Shown in pieces: positions 8,151 through 16,426 of a DNA stretch of 64,000 nucleotides. Source of the DNA: Borrelia sp. P9F1. Its GTDB lineage: Bacteria; Spirochaetota; Spirochaetia; Borreliales; Borreliaceae. The stretch spans positions 62,001-126,000 of the forward strand of contig NZ_CP129407.1 of assembly GCF_030436115.1 (NCBI RefSeq). Direction: 5' to 3'. Every line of letters starts with the position of its first letter. Positions within the stretch are counted from its first letter, which is position 1. The notes beneath the pieces were generated by a model, which ran no database searches, had not been told where the DNA came from, and saw only the letters and a list, made by a program, of their open reading frames with translations. Made by a program: the position numbers and the translations under genes.

Positions 8151-9532
8151 TATTATTTTTAAGTTTAACAGCAAGTCTACTCTATTCTCAAAACAACATT
8201 GAGTACGGCTTCTCTTACATAATCAATGCAAAAGACAAAGACGAAAATCTTAAGGTGGGAATTGAAAAAATTCTAGATAAAATCTATGAGACAATAAATG
8301 AACATGTTGTTAATGACAAGGACAAGGATTCTATCAGAAATCTCCACATACGCCAACATATAATAAACAAAGAAAGAGAAATTAGTAATCTTAGAGAAGA
8401 AATGGATAAAAAAAGGCTTCAAAATTCAATAAGTTCAAGAGAAGAAAACAGCACAGAAATAAAGATTAATGATCTTAAGCAGGATATTGAAAATATTAAA
8501 ATTAAACAAAAAGAACTTGAAGAGTACCTTAGTAATTTAAAAAAAATGAAAGCAACATACAAGAAAATGAAAGAAAAAGTCAACTTGTTAAATCTGAACA
8601 CAGAATTTTTAATAAGCCAAGAACTGTTTTTTATAAACTATATCAACTTTAAAAGAGTAGAAAAGTATTATATTCTTGAAATTAATAACATCACACCCAC
8701 GGAAGTCAAGGTTAAAAGGGAAGTTTTCAAACTATCAACATCCGTTGATGAGATTGCACACAGGATAGCAGAACTTAGTCTTGAAGAAATATTGGGAAGA
8801 GAATTTATTAGACTTAGGATAAATGTTCCAAATAATCTAGATGCAAAAATATATATAAACGAAAAATTTGTATCAAAAGGAATATACAACGATGATATAT
8901 TCGATATTTCGGAATTAGAAAAAAAAGAAATTAATATCCACATTACAAGTGCATCTTTTAAACCCCACTCAGTAAATTTAAAGGTAAAAAATGGAGATAC
9001 AATTAACTTAAATATTGAGTTACAAAAAGAAAACTCTAGGAAAGTATTAGTCACAAGTAATGTAGAATCTAGGGTATTTAGAAAAGGAATCTTTATAGGA
9101 GAGACCCCTCTTGAGATTGAGGAGCCTAAAGAAATAGAATATATTTTATTTCAAGCTGAAGGATACAAAAACATGTTTAAATTACTAAATAAAGAGGATA
9201 AAGAAATACATGTGGAAATGATGAAGGATAATAAAAGCAAACTTACTATTGCCAGAGACATATTTTATATAAACCTTGGCGTTTTCACACTAAGTTTAAT
9301 AGGCACTGTATTTGCAGGTACTCTGTACAGCGAATCATCAGAGCTTTACAATATGGCATCAAACCACCTCATTAGCAAAAAAATAACACCCCAAGACCTG
9401 TATAAGGCAAAATCAGAACAAATGATCACGACATTTTTATTAGGCACAGGCATAACCCTATCTATTGGCAGCTTTATTCCACTAGTGATACATTTAGTGC
9501 AATACATTCAAGAGGCCAGCGAAGGTGAATAA
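8123..9532 (+). CDS. Secreted coiled-coil protein with PEGA-like repeats and C-terminal membrane anchor
   Basis: The 469-residue product has an N-terminal signal sequence ending near YSQN. Residues about 75-160 form a charged coiled coil. Residues about 235-350 hold two beta-rich repeats that look like PEGA domains: LRINVPNNLDAKIYINEKF, then VLVTSNVESRVFRKGIFIGETPLEI. Two membrane segments close the protein (about 380-400 and 435-460). PEGA domains are usually surface or periplasmic beta modules that contact wall or envelope partners. The GTG start lies inside the 3' end of prfB, overlapping it by 28 bases, so translation is probably coupled. The function is unknown. Confidence 0.75.
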   Translation: MEKFKLNTIVLFLSLTASLLYSQNNIEYGFSYIINAKDKDENLKVGIEKILDKIYETINEHVVNDKDKDSIRNLHIRQHIINKEREISNLREEMDKKRLQNSISSREENSTEIKINDLKQDIENIKIKQKELEEYLSNLKKMKATYKKMKEKVNLLNLNTEFLISQELFFINYINFKRVEKYYILEINNITPTEVKVKREVFKLSTSVDEIAHRIAELSLEEILGREFIRLRINVPNNLDAKIYINEKFVSKGIYNDDIFDISELEKKEINIHITSASFKPHSVNLKVKNGDTINLNIELQKENSRKVLVTSNVESRVFRKGIFIGETPLEIEEPKEIEYILFQAEGYKNMFKLLNKEDKEIHVEMMKDNKSKLTIARDIFYINLGVFTLSLIGTVFAGTLYSESSELYNMASNHLISKKITPQDLYKAKSEQMITTFLLGTGITLSIGSFIPLVIHLVQYIQEASEGE

Positions 9533-9569
9533 ATTATTGTAAAATTATTTAAGTAGGAGGACGGGGTTT

Positions 9570-10421
9570 TTGGGAATTTTTACAAAGGTAAAGAACCTAT
9601 TTAAAGATAAAAATAAAGAAGAGACTAAAGTACTTGAAGATTTGCAAGATATCCTGTTAGAAGCAGATATTAACCGTAATATAGTAACTGAGATAACAGA
9701 AATAATCAAAAAAATGAAAGTTAGAGGGAAATCTGAAATAATTCTTAAGCTAAAAGAGTTATTGAGGGGCTATCTAAATCAAAAAACCCTTAATTTAGAG
9801 CGTGAGAGTTTAAATATATTATTAATCATTGGAGTAAACGGCGTTGGAAAGACCTCAAGCATTATTAAACTTGCAAACAAACTCAAAATTGAAGGCCAGC
9901 ATGTATTAATAGCAGCGGCAGACACATTCAGAGCAGCAGCAATAGAACAAATTAAAATACAGAGTGAAAAAATTGGTGTCAAGGTCGTGTCTCAAACTCA
10001 AGGTAGCGATGCAGCATCAGTAGTATTTGACAGCATTTCAAGTGCAAAGGCCAAAAATTATGATACATTACTCATTGACACGGCAGGAAGACTCCAAAAT
10101 AAGGATAATTTAATTAAGGAACTTCAAAAAGTGGACAATGTAATTAAGAAACAAATAGCTCAAACAAAAGCCAATTATAAAAAAATACTGGTAGTAGACT
10201 CTACCTCTGGAAAAAATACGAGCAATCAAGCAGAAATATTTAACAAAGCAATAGAAATTGATGGCATCATAACTACAAAGTTTGACTCATCCTCTAGAGC
10301 TGGTGGAATAATAAACATTTCAAAGTTATTTAGAAAACCAATATATTTTTTTACATTTGGAGAAGAAGTAGAACACATCAAAGAATTTAATATCGATGAA
10401 TACTTCGATAAACTACTATGA
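9570..10421 (+). CDS. ftsY: Signal recognition particle receptor FtsY
   Basis: The SRP receptor GTPase that docks ribosome-SRP complexes at the membrane. The 283-residue protein has a short N-terminal helical N domain and the SRP-type G domain: GVNGVGKTS (G1), DTFRAAAIEQ (insertion box), DTAGRLQ (G3), and TKFDSSSRAGG where most homologues have TKLDGTAKGG. The C-terminus is the FGEEVEHIKEF helix region. The acidic A domain of E. coli FtsY is absent, which is common. The TTG at 9570 is the likely start, with AGGAGG at 9555-9560. The stop overlaps the next gene by 4 bases. Confidence 0.93.
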   Translation: MGIFTKVKNLFKDKNKEETKVLEDLQDILLEADINRNIVTEITEIIKKMKVRGKSEIILKLKELLRGYLNQKTLNLERESLNILLIIGVNGVGKTSSIIKLANKLKIEGQHVLIAAADTFRAAAIEQIKIQSEKIGVKVVSQTQGSDAASVVFDSISSAKAKNYDTLLIDTAGRLQNKDNLIKELQKVDNVIKKQIAQTKANYKKILVVDSTSGKNTSNQAEIFNKAIEIDGIITTKFDSSSRAGGIINISKLFRKPIYFFTFGEEVEHIKEFNIDEYFDKLL

Positions 10422-11464
10422 CAAAAAAGGTATTGATCTTATTCTTAATGCTAACAACTCCCTCATATGGAAAGAGCTATTTTTTGTCAGATGTGTTTTT
10501 TAATCAATATCAGGAGATATACGAAATCCCAGAAACAGGGTTTTATATTGAATATGAAAAAATCCACGAGACAGAAAAATTTAGCCTATTCAGAGACCTA
10601 CAACTGGTGAAGTATAAAACAAAAGAAATGATAGAGGATGCTCAAAGGGTAATACACTACAATGAGAAAGAAATTAAAATAAAAGAGGAAATATATGACA
10701 ATTCACACAATAAGACCCAAGAAATACGATATGGCAATAAGGGAATAATACTTGAGTCCGTGAAGTACTTTTATAAAAATAACGATTTAATTTACAAAGA
10801 AATTAAATTCTTAAATCAAAAGCCAAGAACACTCCAGTACATGAGAAACACAGATGGAAGACTTTTAAAAATAACTGGATCGAATTTTCAAGTTTGGAAT
10901 TATGACGTTAATGGAGAAATAAAATCAACATACTTTGACATAAACAAATCTAGTGCAAAAGCAATAAAATATGACGAAAACAAAAACCATTTAGAAAGCG
11001 TAATAACAACCGACAACCAAATAAAATCCAGGGAAAAAAATCAATACCTAGAAGATGAAACAATAAATACCATTGAAGCAGACAATATAAAAACTGTATC
11101 CAAATACAAAGGAAGTAACTTAATAAGAAGAGAAGTGTACAAAAACAACTCAATAATTAAGGTAAGTGATTTTGAATATAATGAATCTGGTTTTATTACA
11201 ACGGAAAATGTGACTGTAAAAGAAAAAAAAAAGGAGTACAATACTAAAACAGAATACGAATATGAACATGATAATAAATTAAAGCTGAAAAGAATTTATG
11301 AAGATGGCTTAATATCATTAAAAATTGAATACTTTGGTGAAAATGAGTATGAACAAGAAATATACTACGGTGGAAAGGTTATCTTTAAAGTGAGATATAA
11401 AGACGATGAAGTTATTGAAGAAGTAAATCAGAGCATTACTGGGGATGGCAATGGGACTAAATAG
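10418..11464 (+). CDS. Secreted beta-rich protein of unknown function upstream of Lol-type exporter
   Basis: No family recognised. The 348-residue protein begins with a signal peptide (hydrophobic core ending TPSYG, then KSYF) and has no lipobox cysteine. The rest is a repetitive series of short charged beta strands with Y-x-N/D turns, such as RYGNKGIILESVKYFYKN and KAIKYDENKNHLESV, reminiscent of YD or MORN-like antiparallel repeats. The gene overlaps ftsY by 4 bases and the following permease gene by 20 bases, so it is translated with the ABC exporter. That suggests a periplasmic role near lipoprotein export, which is inference only. Confidence 0.65.
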   Translation: MTKKVLILFLMLTTPSYGKSYFLSDVFFNQYQEIYEIPETGFYIEYEKIHETEKFSLFRDLQLVKYKTKEMIEDAQRVIHYNEKEIKIKEEIYDNSHNKTQEIRYGNKGIILESVKYFYKNNDLIYKEIKFLNQKPRTLQYMRNTDGRLLKITGSNFQVWNYDVNGEIKSTYFDINKSSAKAIKYDENKNHLESVITTDNQIKSREKNQYLEDETINTIEADNIKTVSKYKGSNLIRREVYKNNSIIKVSDFEYNESGFITTENVTVKEKKKEYNTKTEYEYEHDNKLKLKRIYEDGLISLKIEYFGENEYEQEIYYGGKVIFKVRYKDDEVIEEVNQSITGDGNGTK

Positions 11465-12698
11465 ATTATTACTGAAAAGACTGATACTAGATGAGAAGAA
11501 TAGTCTATCGCTTACGGTTGTAATAATCCTGAGTATAGTTCTTGGTCAAATAATTGTTATCATCATAATATCAATAATGAATGGGTTTCAAGATGACTTT
11601 TTTACAAGTGTATCTGCTTTGGAGAGTGGGAATTTAAAGATTGAGGGTAAATTAAATCAAGAGGAACTTGATTTTATTAAGAAGATGAAAGAGATAATTC
11701 ACATCAACAAAATATATGAAGCGCAGGGAATCGGAATTGAAAGCTACTACTATCCAAGTATTTTAAATATCATTGCTGTGGATACAAGGGATATCATAGA
11801 GGATAAAAATTTTCTTCTTCTAACGGGTCTTGAAAAATTTGAGCTTGAACTTAATGAGGATGAAATCGTAATAGGAGATGTACTTTCTTATAATCTAGGA
11901 TTATTTGAAGGTGATATGATGGGATTAATAGTGAGTGATGAAATACAAAACGTTAAAGCATTAGATGATCAAATCAAGCATTTTAAAATAAAATCTGTCT
12001 TTAAAAGCAATTATTCAAAAATCAATGAATCCACAGTATTTATGAACATTAGCTACTTTTATAGAAAAAAGATTATAAAGGATTCAGATATCAGTTACCA
12101 AATAAAAACACTAAACCTATACCCAAGTCGATCATTAATAAATAATATAGAAAATATCAATCCAAACATAAAGTTCAAAACATGGAACGAATACAACAAA
12201 GAACTCTATAAGGTACTAAAAATAGAGAAAAACACAATGCTCGTAATTTTAACCTGCATATTTCTTGTTATTGCCGTTAATACATATTATTTACAAAAAA
12301 GAATACTGATAAACAAAAGAAAATCAATCTCTATACTTTTATCTATTGGTCTTAAATCTCAAAAGATTAGGCAAATTTTCCTAATTCACTCAGCAATAAT
12401 TTGCACAATAGGTAGTGTTATTGGTCTTATTGCAGGTATTCTTATATCCTTGAACATTAATGAAATATTAAATTTAATAGATCTCTTGGTAAACAGTTTA
12501 ATCAATACTATTAATTACCTATTAAACTTAAGGGTACAAAATGTTGAGATCAAAATAGTAAAGGATATCATTACTCCTAAAATATTCTTAAGCGATTTAT
12601 TATTTACATCTTCTTTTGCTTGCTTCTTTACAATGTACTCTAGTCTCAGGTTAACGAGGAAGATTAAATATATCCAGAAAATAAACGGGACAATATAG
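11445..12698 (+). CDS. LolC/LolE-type ABC transporter permease
   Basis: A 417-residue inner-membrane permease of the MacB/LolCE class. It has one membrane segment near residues 20-45, a large periplasmic domain of about 220 residues, and three more segments in the C-terminal third. The loop KSISILLSIGLKSQKIRQIF is the usual cytoplasmic coupling region of FtsX/LolC permeases. With the ATPase and second permease that follow directly, it should extract mature lipoproteins from the inner membrane. The start at 11445 (MAMG) overlaps the previous gene. A second ATG two codons on is equally possible. Two non-identical permeases imply a LolCDE heteromer. Confidence 0.8.
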   Translation: MAMGLNRLLLKRLILDEKNSLSLTVVIILSIVLGQIIVIIIISIMNGFQDDFFTSVSALESGNLKIEGKLNQEELDFIKKMKEIIHINKIYEAQGIGIESYYYPSILNIIAVDTRDIIEDKNFLLLTGLEKFELELNEDEIVIGDVLSYNLGLFEGDMMGLIVSDEIQNVKALDDQIKHFKIKSVFKSNYSKINESTVFMNISYFYRKKIIKDSDISYQIKTLNLYPSRSLINNIENINPNIKFKTWNEYNKELYKVLKIEKNTMLVILTCIFLVIAVNTYYLQKRILINKRKSISILLSIGLKSQKIRQIFLIHSAIICTIGSVIGLIAGILISLNINEILNLIDLLVNSLINTINYLLNLRVQNVEIKIVKDIITPKIFLSDLLFTSSFACFFTMYSSLRLTRKIKYIQKINGTI

Positions 12699-13379
12699 AT
12701 GACAAACATACTAACTATAAAAGAAATGCACAAGACATACATCAAAAATAAGACAAGAATAAAAGTAATAGAAAATTTAAGCATAAATGTAAAAAGCGGA
12801 GACTTTATTTCTATTCAGGGAAAAAGCGGATGCGGGAAATCAACACTTTTTAACATCATATCAGGAATTGATAAGATGGATTCAGGTGAGATAATATCCT
12901 GTGGGATTTCTTTAAAAGACGCAAATGAAAAAACACTAAGTTTTTACAAAAATAAAAAAATAGGTCTTGTCTTTCAAAATCATAATTTAATTGATGAATT
13001 TAATGTACTTGAAAATGTTATTTTACCTAAAATAATTGAAGGGCAAGATCACTTTGAGACAATAAATAGGAAAGCTCTAAATTTAATGAGAATATTGGAA
13101 ATAGATTCAAGAGCAGAACACTACCCTTCAGAACTTTCGGGAGGAGAGGCGCAAAGAGTAGCAATTGCTAGAGCATTAATAAATGAACCAAATATAATAC
13201 TATGCGATGAACCTACTGGTAATCTGGATATTAACACCGCAAAGATAGTTGAATCTTTATTGATAGATACTGCTAAAAAATTTAGAAAAACATTAATTCT
13301 AGTTAGTCATAACCTAGAATTTGCCAATAAGGCAGATATAAAATATGAGCTTAAAGAAAAAAAATTGAAAAGAATATGA
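12699..13379 (+). CDS. lolD: LolD-type ABC transporter ATP-binding protein
   Basis: A 226-residue ATPase of the LolD/MacB clade. Walker A is GKSGCGKST near residue 41, the Q-loop is GLVFQNHNLIDEF, the ABC signature is LSGGEAQRVAIARAL, Walker B is IILCDEPTGNLD, and the switch histidine follows in VSHN. The length and the DEPTGNLD box are typical of lipoprotein or peptide exporters rather than importers. It begins right after the first permease stop and overlaps the second permease by 4 bases. It should power extraction of lipoproteins, which are abundant in this lineage. Confidence 0.9.
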   Translation: MTNILTIKEMHKTYIKNKTRIKVIENLSINVKSGDFISIQGKSGCGKSTLFNIISGIDKMDSGEIISCGISLKDANEKTLSFYKNKKIGLVFQNHNLIDEFNVLENVILPKIIEGQDHFETINRKALNLMRILEIDSRAEHYPSELSGGEAQRVAIARALINEPNIILCDEPTGNLDINTAKIVESLLIDTAKKFRKTLILVSHNLEFANKADIKYELKEKKLKRI

Positions 13380-14632
13380 TACATCCAAATATTAAAGAAC
13401 TCACAAAAATAGCATATACAATCTTTATAAATTCAACAAACAAAAAGGCACTAATTGGTTCTGGGATATCTTTAAGTTTAGTAATGATTCCCTTAATCAT
13501 CGTTTATTACATGTCAAATAACATCATGAACTCAACAATAAACAAATACATTGAGAGTGAAGGGTTCTCTCTACAAATTGAACATAATGAAACTCAAAAA
13601 GATGAACTTCTTAAAGAAAGATTAGAAAAATTTAAAAAAGAATATCAGCATAATACATTAAGATACTTTTTTGAAAGAAGAACTTATGGAATAATTGGGA
13701 ATCTAAAAAAACAAGGAGTCTTAATACGAGCAGTAGACTTCAGATTCATTGATGAGAATAAGCATATAAAATTAGTAGATGGAAAGAAAAGTTTAAAACA
13801 GGATGAAATACTAATATCGAAACAAATCAAAGAGAAACTTAATCTGAATATAAACGAACCTATCTACGTAGTAGTACCCAATAGTAAGAATCAAAGAACA
13901 TTACCTAGAGTAAAGCGGTTTAATATATCTGGTATCGTTGAAACAGGACTAAAAGAAATTGACAAAAACTTAGTTTTTATCTCGCTACAAGATTCATACA
14001 TAATGGCAGAGAAATTTTCTAAAGGCATCCTCGGACTTTCCCTCGATTTCGCTACCAAAGAAAAAGTTGGTGCCTTAAGGGAAATACTTGCAAAAGAATT
14101 TCCAGAATATAAGGTCAAGACATTTTACGAGCTTTACTTTAATAAATACATGAATCTAGAAACCAGCAAAAAATTATTATTGTTTATAATGGCATTTATT
14201 GTGATATTTGCAAGTATCAATATATCCTCATCCCTTTGTATGTTAATACTTGAAAATAAAAAGAAAATTGCAATATTTAAATCAATTGGAATGAGTAATT
14301 TAAGTCTTAAAATAATATTTATATTAATAGCATTCGTTTTAAGCCTTATATCTTGCATCATAGGTATAATCATTGGAAACTATATAACGATTAATATCGA
14401 ATATCTAATCAATACGATAGATATAATTACTAATATGACTTCAAAACTAGCATTTGGAGTTGAAAATACAGAACTCTTAAGCTCAGAATACAACATCTCT
14501 GAATTTAACGTTCAGATAAGCATAGAGTTTAGCCTAATTATCCTAATATCCTACACGCTATTAAGTATTGCAACGACACTTATTCCCTTAAACATTATTT
14601 CAAAGCTTAAAGAAAAAGAAATCCTGAGATAA
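13376..14632 (+). CDS. LolC/LolE-type ABC transporter permease (second subunit)
   Basis: A 418-residue permease with the same plan as the upstream one: a first membrane segment near 27-48, a periplasmic domain of about 230 residues, then three C-terminal segments with the cytoplasmic loop KKKIAIFKSIGMSNLSLKII. It is clearly homologous to, but diverged from, the other permease. Together they give the LolC and LolE halves around LolD. Which is C and which is E cannot be decided by eye. It is the last gene of the + strand operon and converges on the - strand gene 22 bases away. Confidence 0.8.
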   Translation: MIHPNIKELTKIAYTIFINSTNKKALIGSGISLSLVMIPLIIVYYMSNNIMNSTINKYIESEGFSLQIEHNETQKDELLKERLEKFKKEYQHNTLRYFFERRTYGIIGNLKKQGVLIRAVDFRFIDENKHIKLVDGKKSLKQDEILISKQIKEKLNLNINEPIYVVVPNSKNQRTLPRVKRFNISGIVETGLKEIDKNLVFISLQDSYIMAEKFSKGILGLSLDFATKEKVGALREILAKEFPEYKVKTFYELYFNKYMNLETSKKLLLFIMAFIVIFASINISSSLCMLILENKKKIAIFKSIGMSNLSLKIIFILIAFVLSLISCIIGIIIGNYITINIEYLINTIDIITNMTSKLAFGVENTELLSSEYNISEFNVQISIEFSLIILISYTLLSIATTLIPLNIISKLKEKEILR

Positions 14633-14660
14633 GCTGATATTTACGGCTAACCGCTAGCTT
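14631..14660. terminator. Weak hairpin between convergent genes
   Basis: AAGCT at 14631-14635 pairs with AGCTT at 14656-14660, and an inner CGG-CTAA-CCG forms a short second stem. The element spans the 3' ends of the convergent permease gene and the - strand gene. The stems are short and there is no long T tract, so termination is only possible. Confidence 0.25.
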
Positions 14661-15943
14661 GAATACACATTAACAATCCTAATAGAAGACAATTCTTCCT
14701 TAATATTAGGATAGATCTCTGTTGGGAAAATAGTCTTTAATACAAAACTTTGTCTAGAATGTTTCTTAAGAGAAGAATTTGATTCAGAAATTAATCTTCG
14801 TCGTAAAGATCTAATAATCAAACCTCCCTTATTAAGATAAGCAACCTCAATTTCCAAACTTTTAATATCATCTCTTAAGTTATTAAACACCTCTATTAAA
14901 GAATTAGCTTCATAAATTCCAAAAGATTGTTTGAAATAACTTCCAAGATATTTAAAACTTAAAATTGAAGAATCTGTATTCAAATTAAAACCAGAAACAT
15001 TTTCAATTTCACTAAAAAATTCAACTAAAAGTATATCAAGAACTATCCTCTTAGGGTGCCCTTTAATTTCTCTGGAAATGTTCCATACAAAATCAAGTGG
15101 AACATACACCCCCTTACCCCATCTATTGGGAAAATCACTTACCTTTTCAAAAACTTTACTCAACATAGTTTTATCTAAATCATCATAAACAGTAATACCA
15201 TAAGAAATCTTTTTAATAGGTTCTTTATTAGAAATAACCCCTGCTTTCAGTTGATAGGAATGCGCGTCCTCAAAAACTAATACCTTAGCTCCCTCAACTT
15301 CAACATGGTATAAAGCATAAAGATCTGAGGCAAGATTAGCAGATTCAACGACTAAATCAGATGCCCTTGTAATGGAAGGCAAGCCCTGCTTTATGGCAGC
15401 CTCCGATACTTCCTCCTGTTCTTTGCCAAAATCCTCTTCCCCACCAATAAAGGAATGTGCCATTGTATACGTGAAAAAAGAGACAATACCTATTAATATA
15501 AGACCCAACAACAATACTAGTATTACATGTTTAAATTTTCTATTCTCATCATAAGAGCTTAAGTCAATTCCTACCGCTATGCCAAATTCCCTAGCTTGTA
15601 ATCCTATATGTACTAATCTGTTATTCCCGCCCCTACTATTTAATTTACTTACAACCTTCTCATAAAGATTTAAAAATGAAGTAAACATGTTCTTATTATG
15701 AAAGGCATATAAATATATATCCTCAAGTTCTCTTAAAGAAGAATTAAATTGCCCAGCACGTTCCAATCTCTGTGCTCTATCATATCCCCTAGAAAAATGT
15801 ATTTTAATATTTTCAATATCATTATCGGACAAATCCGCCCGTAAAATAATATCTTTCATATTCTTTTCTTTTAATATCCTACTCCTGTACTTACCTAGCC
15901 TAGATAAATAAATCTTAATTCGTTCTTCAGAAGTCTTACTCAT
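14654..15943 (-). CDS. Unrecognised single-pass membrane protein
   Basis: No family recognised. The 429-residue product has a charged N-terminal region of about 135 residues, one strong membrane segment near residues 139-160 (VILVLLLGLILIGIVSFF), then an acidic linker and about 260 residues of mixed alpha/beta sequence, probably outside the cytoplasm. There is no signal peptide or lipobox. It is the second gene of a two-gene - strand unit and overlaps its upstream partner by 8 bases, so the two may act together. The N-terminal part would lie in the cytoplasm. Confidence 0.6.
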   Translation of the reverse strand: MSKTSEERIKIYLSRLGKYRSRILKEKNMKDIILRADLSDNDIENIKIHFSRGYDRAQRLERAGQFNSSLRELEDIYLYAFHNKNMFTSFLNLYEKVVSKLNSRGGNNRLVHIGLQAREFGIAVGIDLSSYDENRKFKHVILVLLLGLILIGIVSFFTYTMAHSFIGGEEDFGKEQEEVSEAAIKQGLPSITRASDLVVESANLASDLYALYHVEVEGAKVLVFEDAHSYQLKAGVISNKEPIKKISYGITVYDDLDKTMLSKVFEKVSDFPNRWGKGVYVPLDFVWNISREIKGHPKRIVLDILLVEFFSEIENVSGFNLNTDSSILSFKYLGSYFKQSFGIYEANSLIEVFNNLRDDIKSLEIEVAYLNKGGLIIRSLRRRLISESNSSLKKHSRQSFVLKTIFPTEIYPNIKEELSSIRIVNVYSS

Positions 15944-16253
15944 TATCCTCTAACTCATCAACCTTCTTTAAAAGCCAATAAGCAATATTTTTAGCAGTAT
16001 CTTTTGTAATAGAAATTCCAACGAAAGAATTTATTAAAATCACCCTCTCCTTAGAACCCTTCGGCCCTCCTGTTATTTTTTCCAAAGCCCCCTCTTTAGT
16101 CTTAGTAAACACAATCTCCTCCGGTATTTCTGTGGATTCAAAAACAAGATCACAAAAAATCTCTCCCGTATTAGTTACATTTCCGTAAATATTATTAACA
16201 GGTACTAACTTGTAGTCCTCAGCCTTTTCAAATTTATAAATTATCTCTTTCAT
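15936..16253 (-). CDS. Small unrecognised protein, first gene of a two-gene unit
   Basis: A 105-residue soluble protein. Its C-terminal ISITKDTAKNIAYWLLKKVDEL helix and preceding beta strands faintly recall DUF3467-type proteins, but I would not assign it. The ATG at 16253 lies only 10 bases from a perfect TATAAT on the same strand, which suggests a leaderless or nearly leaderless mRNA. It overlaps the downstream membrane protein gene by 8 bases. The divergent neighbour is sufS. Confidence 0.6.
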   Translation of the reverse strand: MKEIIYKFEKAEDYKLVPVNNIYGNVTNTGEIFCDLVFESTEIPEEIVFTKTKEGALEKITGGPKGSKERVILINSFVGISITKDTAKNIAYWLLKKVDELEDNE

Positions 16254-16263
16254 AACAACACGA

Positions 16264-16291
16264 ATTATAACACAAAGATATACTCAATGAA
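16264..16291 (-). promoter_or_regulatory. Extended -10 promoter for the two-gene - strand unit
   Basis: On the - strand TATAAT occupies 16269-16264 with TGT directly before it. A weak -35, TTCATT, lies at 16291-16286 with 16 bases between. The ATG of the small gene is 10 bases past the -10 box, so transcription would begin within a few bases of the start codon. Confidence 0.5.
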
Positions 16292-16363
16292 GGCTAGCGC
16301 GTCTTTAAAAGTAAAATACCAATTGCAAAATGATTTTCATTACAAAAATAAAATAATAAATAA

Positions 16364-16372
16364 TGTTATAAT
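16364..16372 (+). promoter_or_regulatory. Extended -10 promoter for sufS
   Basis: TGTTATAAT at 16364-16372 is a perfect TGn-extended -10 box in an A/T-rich region. No good -35 is seen at the expected spacing. The sufS start is 54 bases further on, with AAGGA in between. It is back to back with the promoter of the divergent unit. Confidence 0.5.
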
Positions 16373-16426
16373 CTTTAAAATAAAAACTTTTACTTTAAAA
16401 TGAATAAGTAAGGAAGCTTTTTAAAG

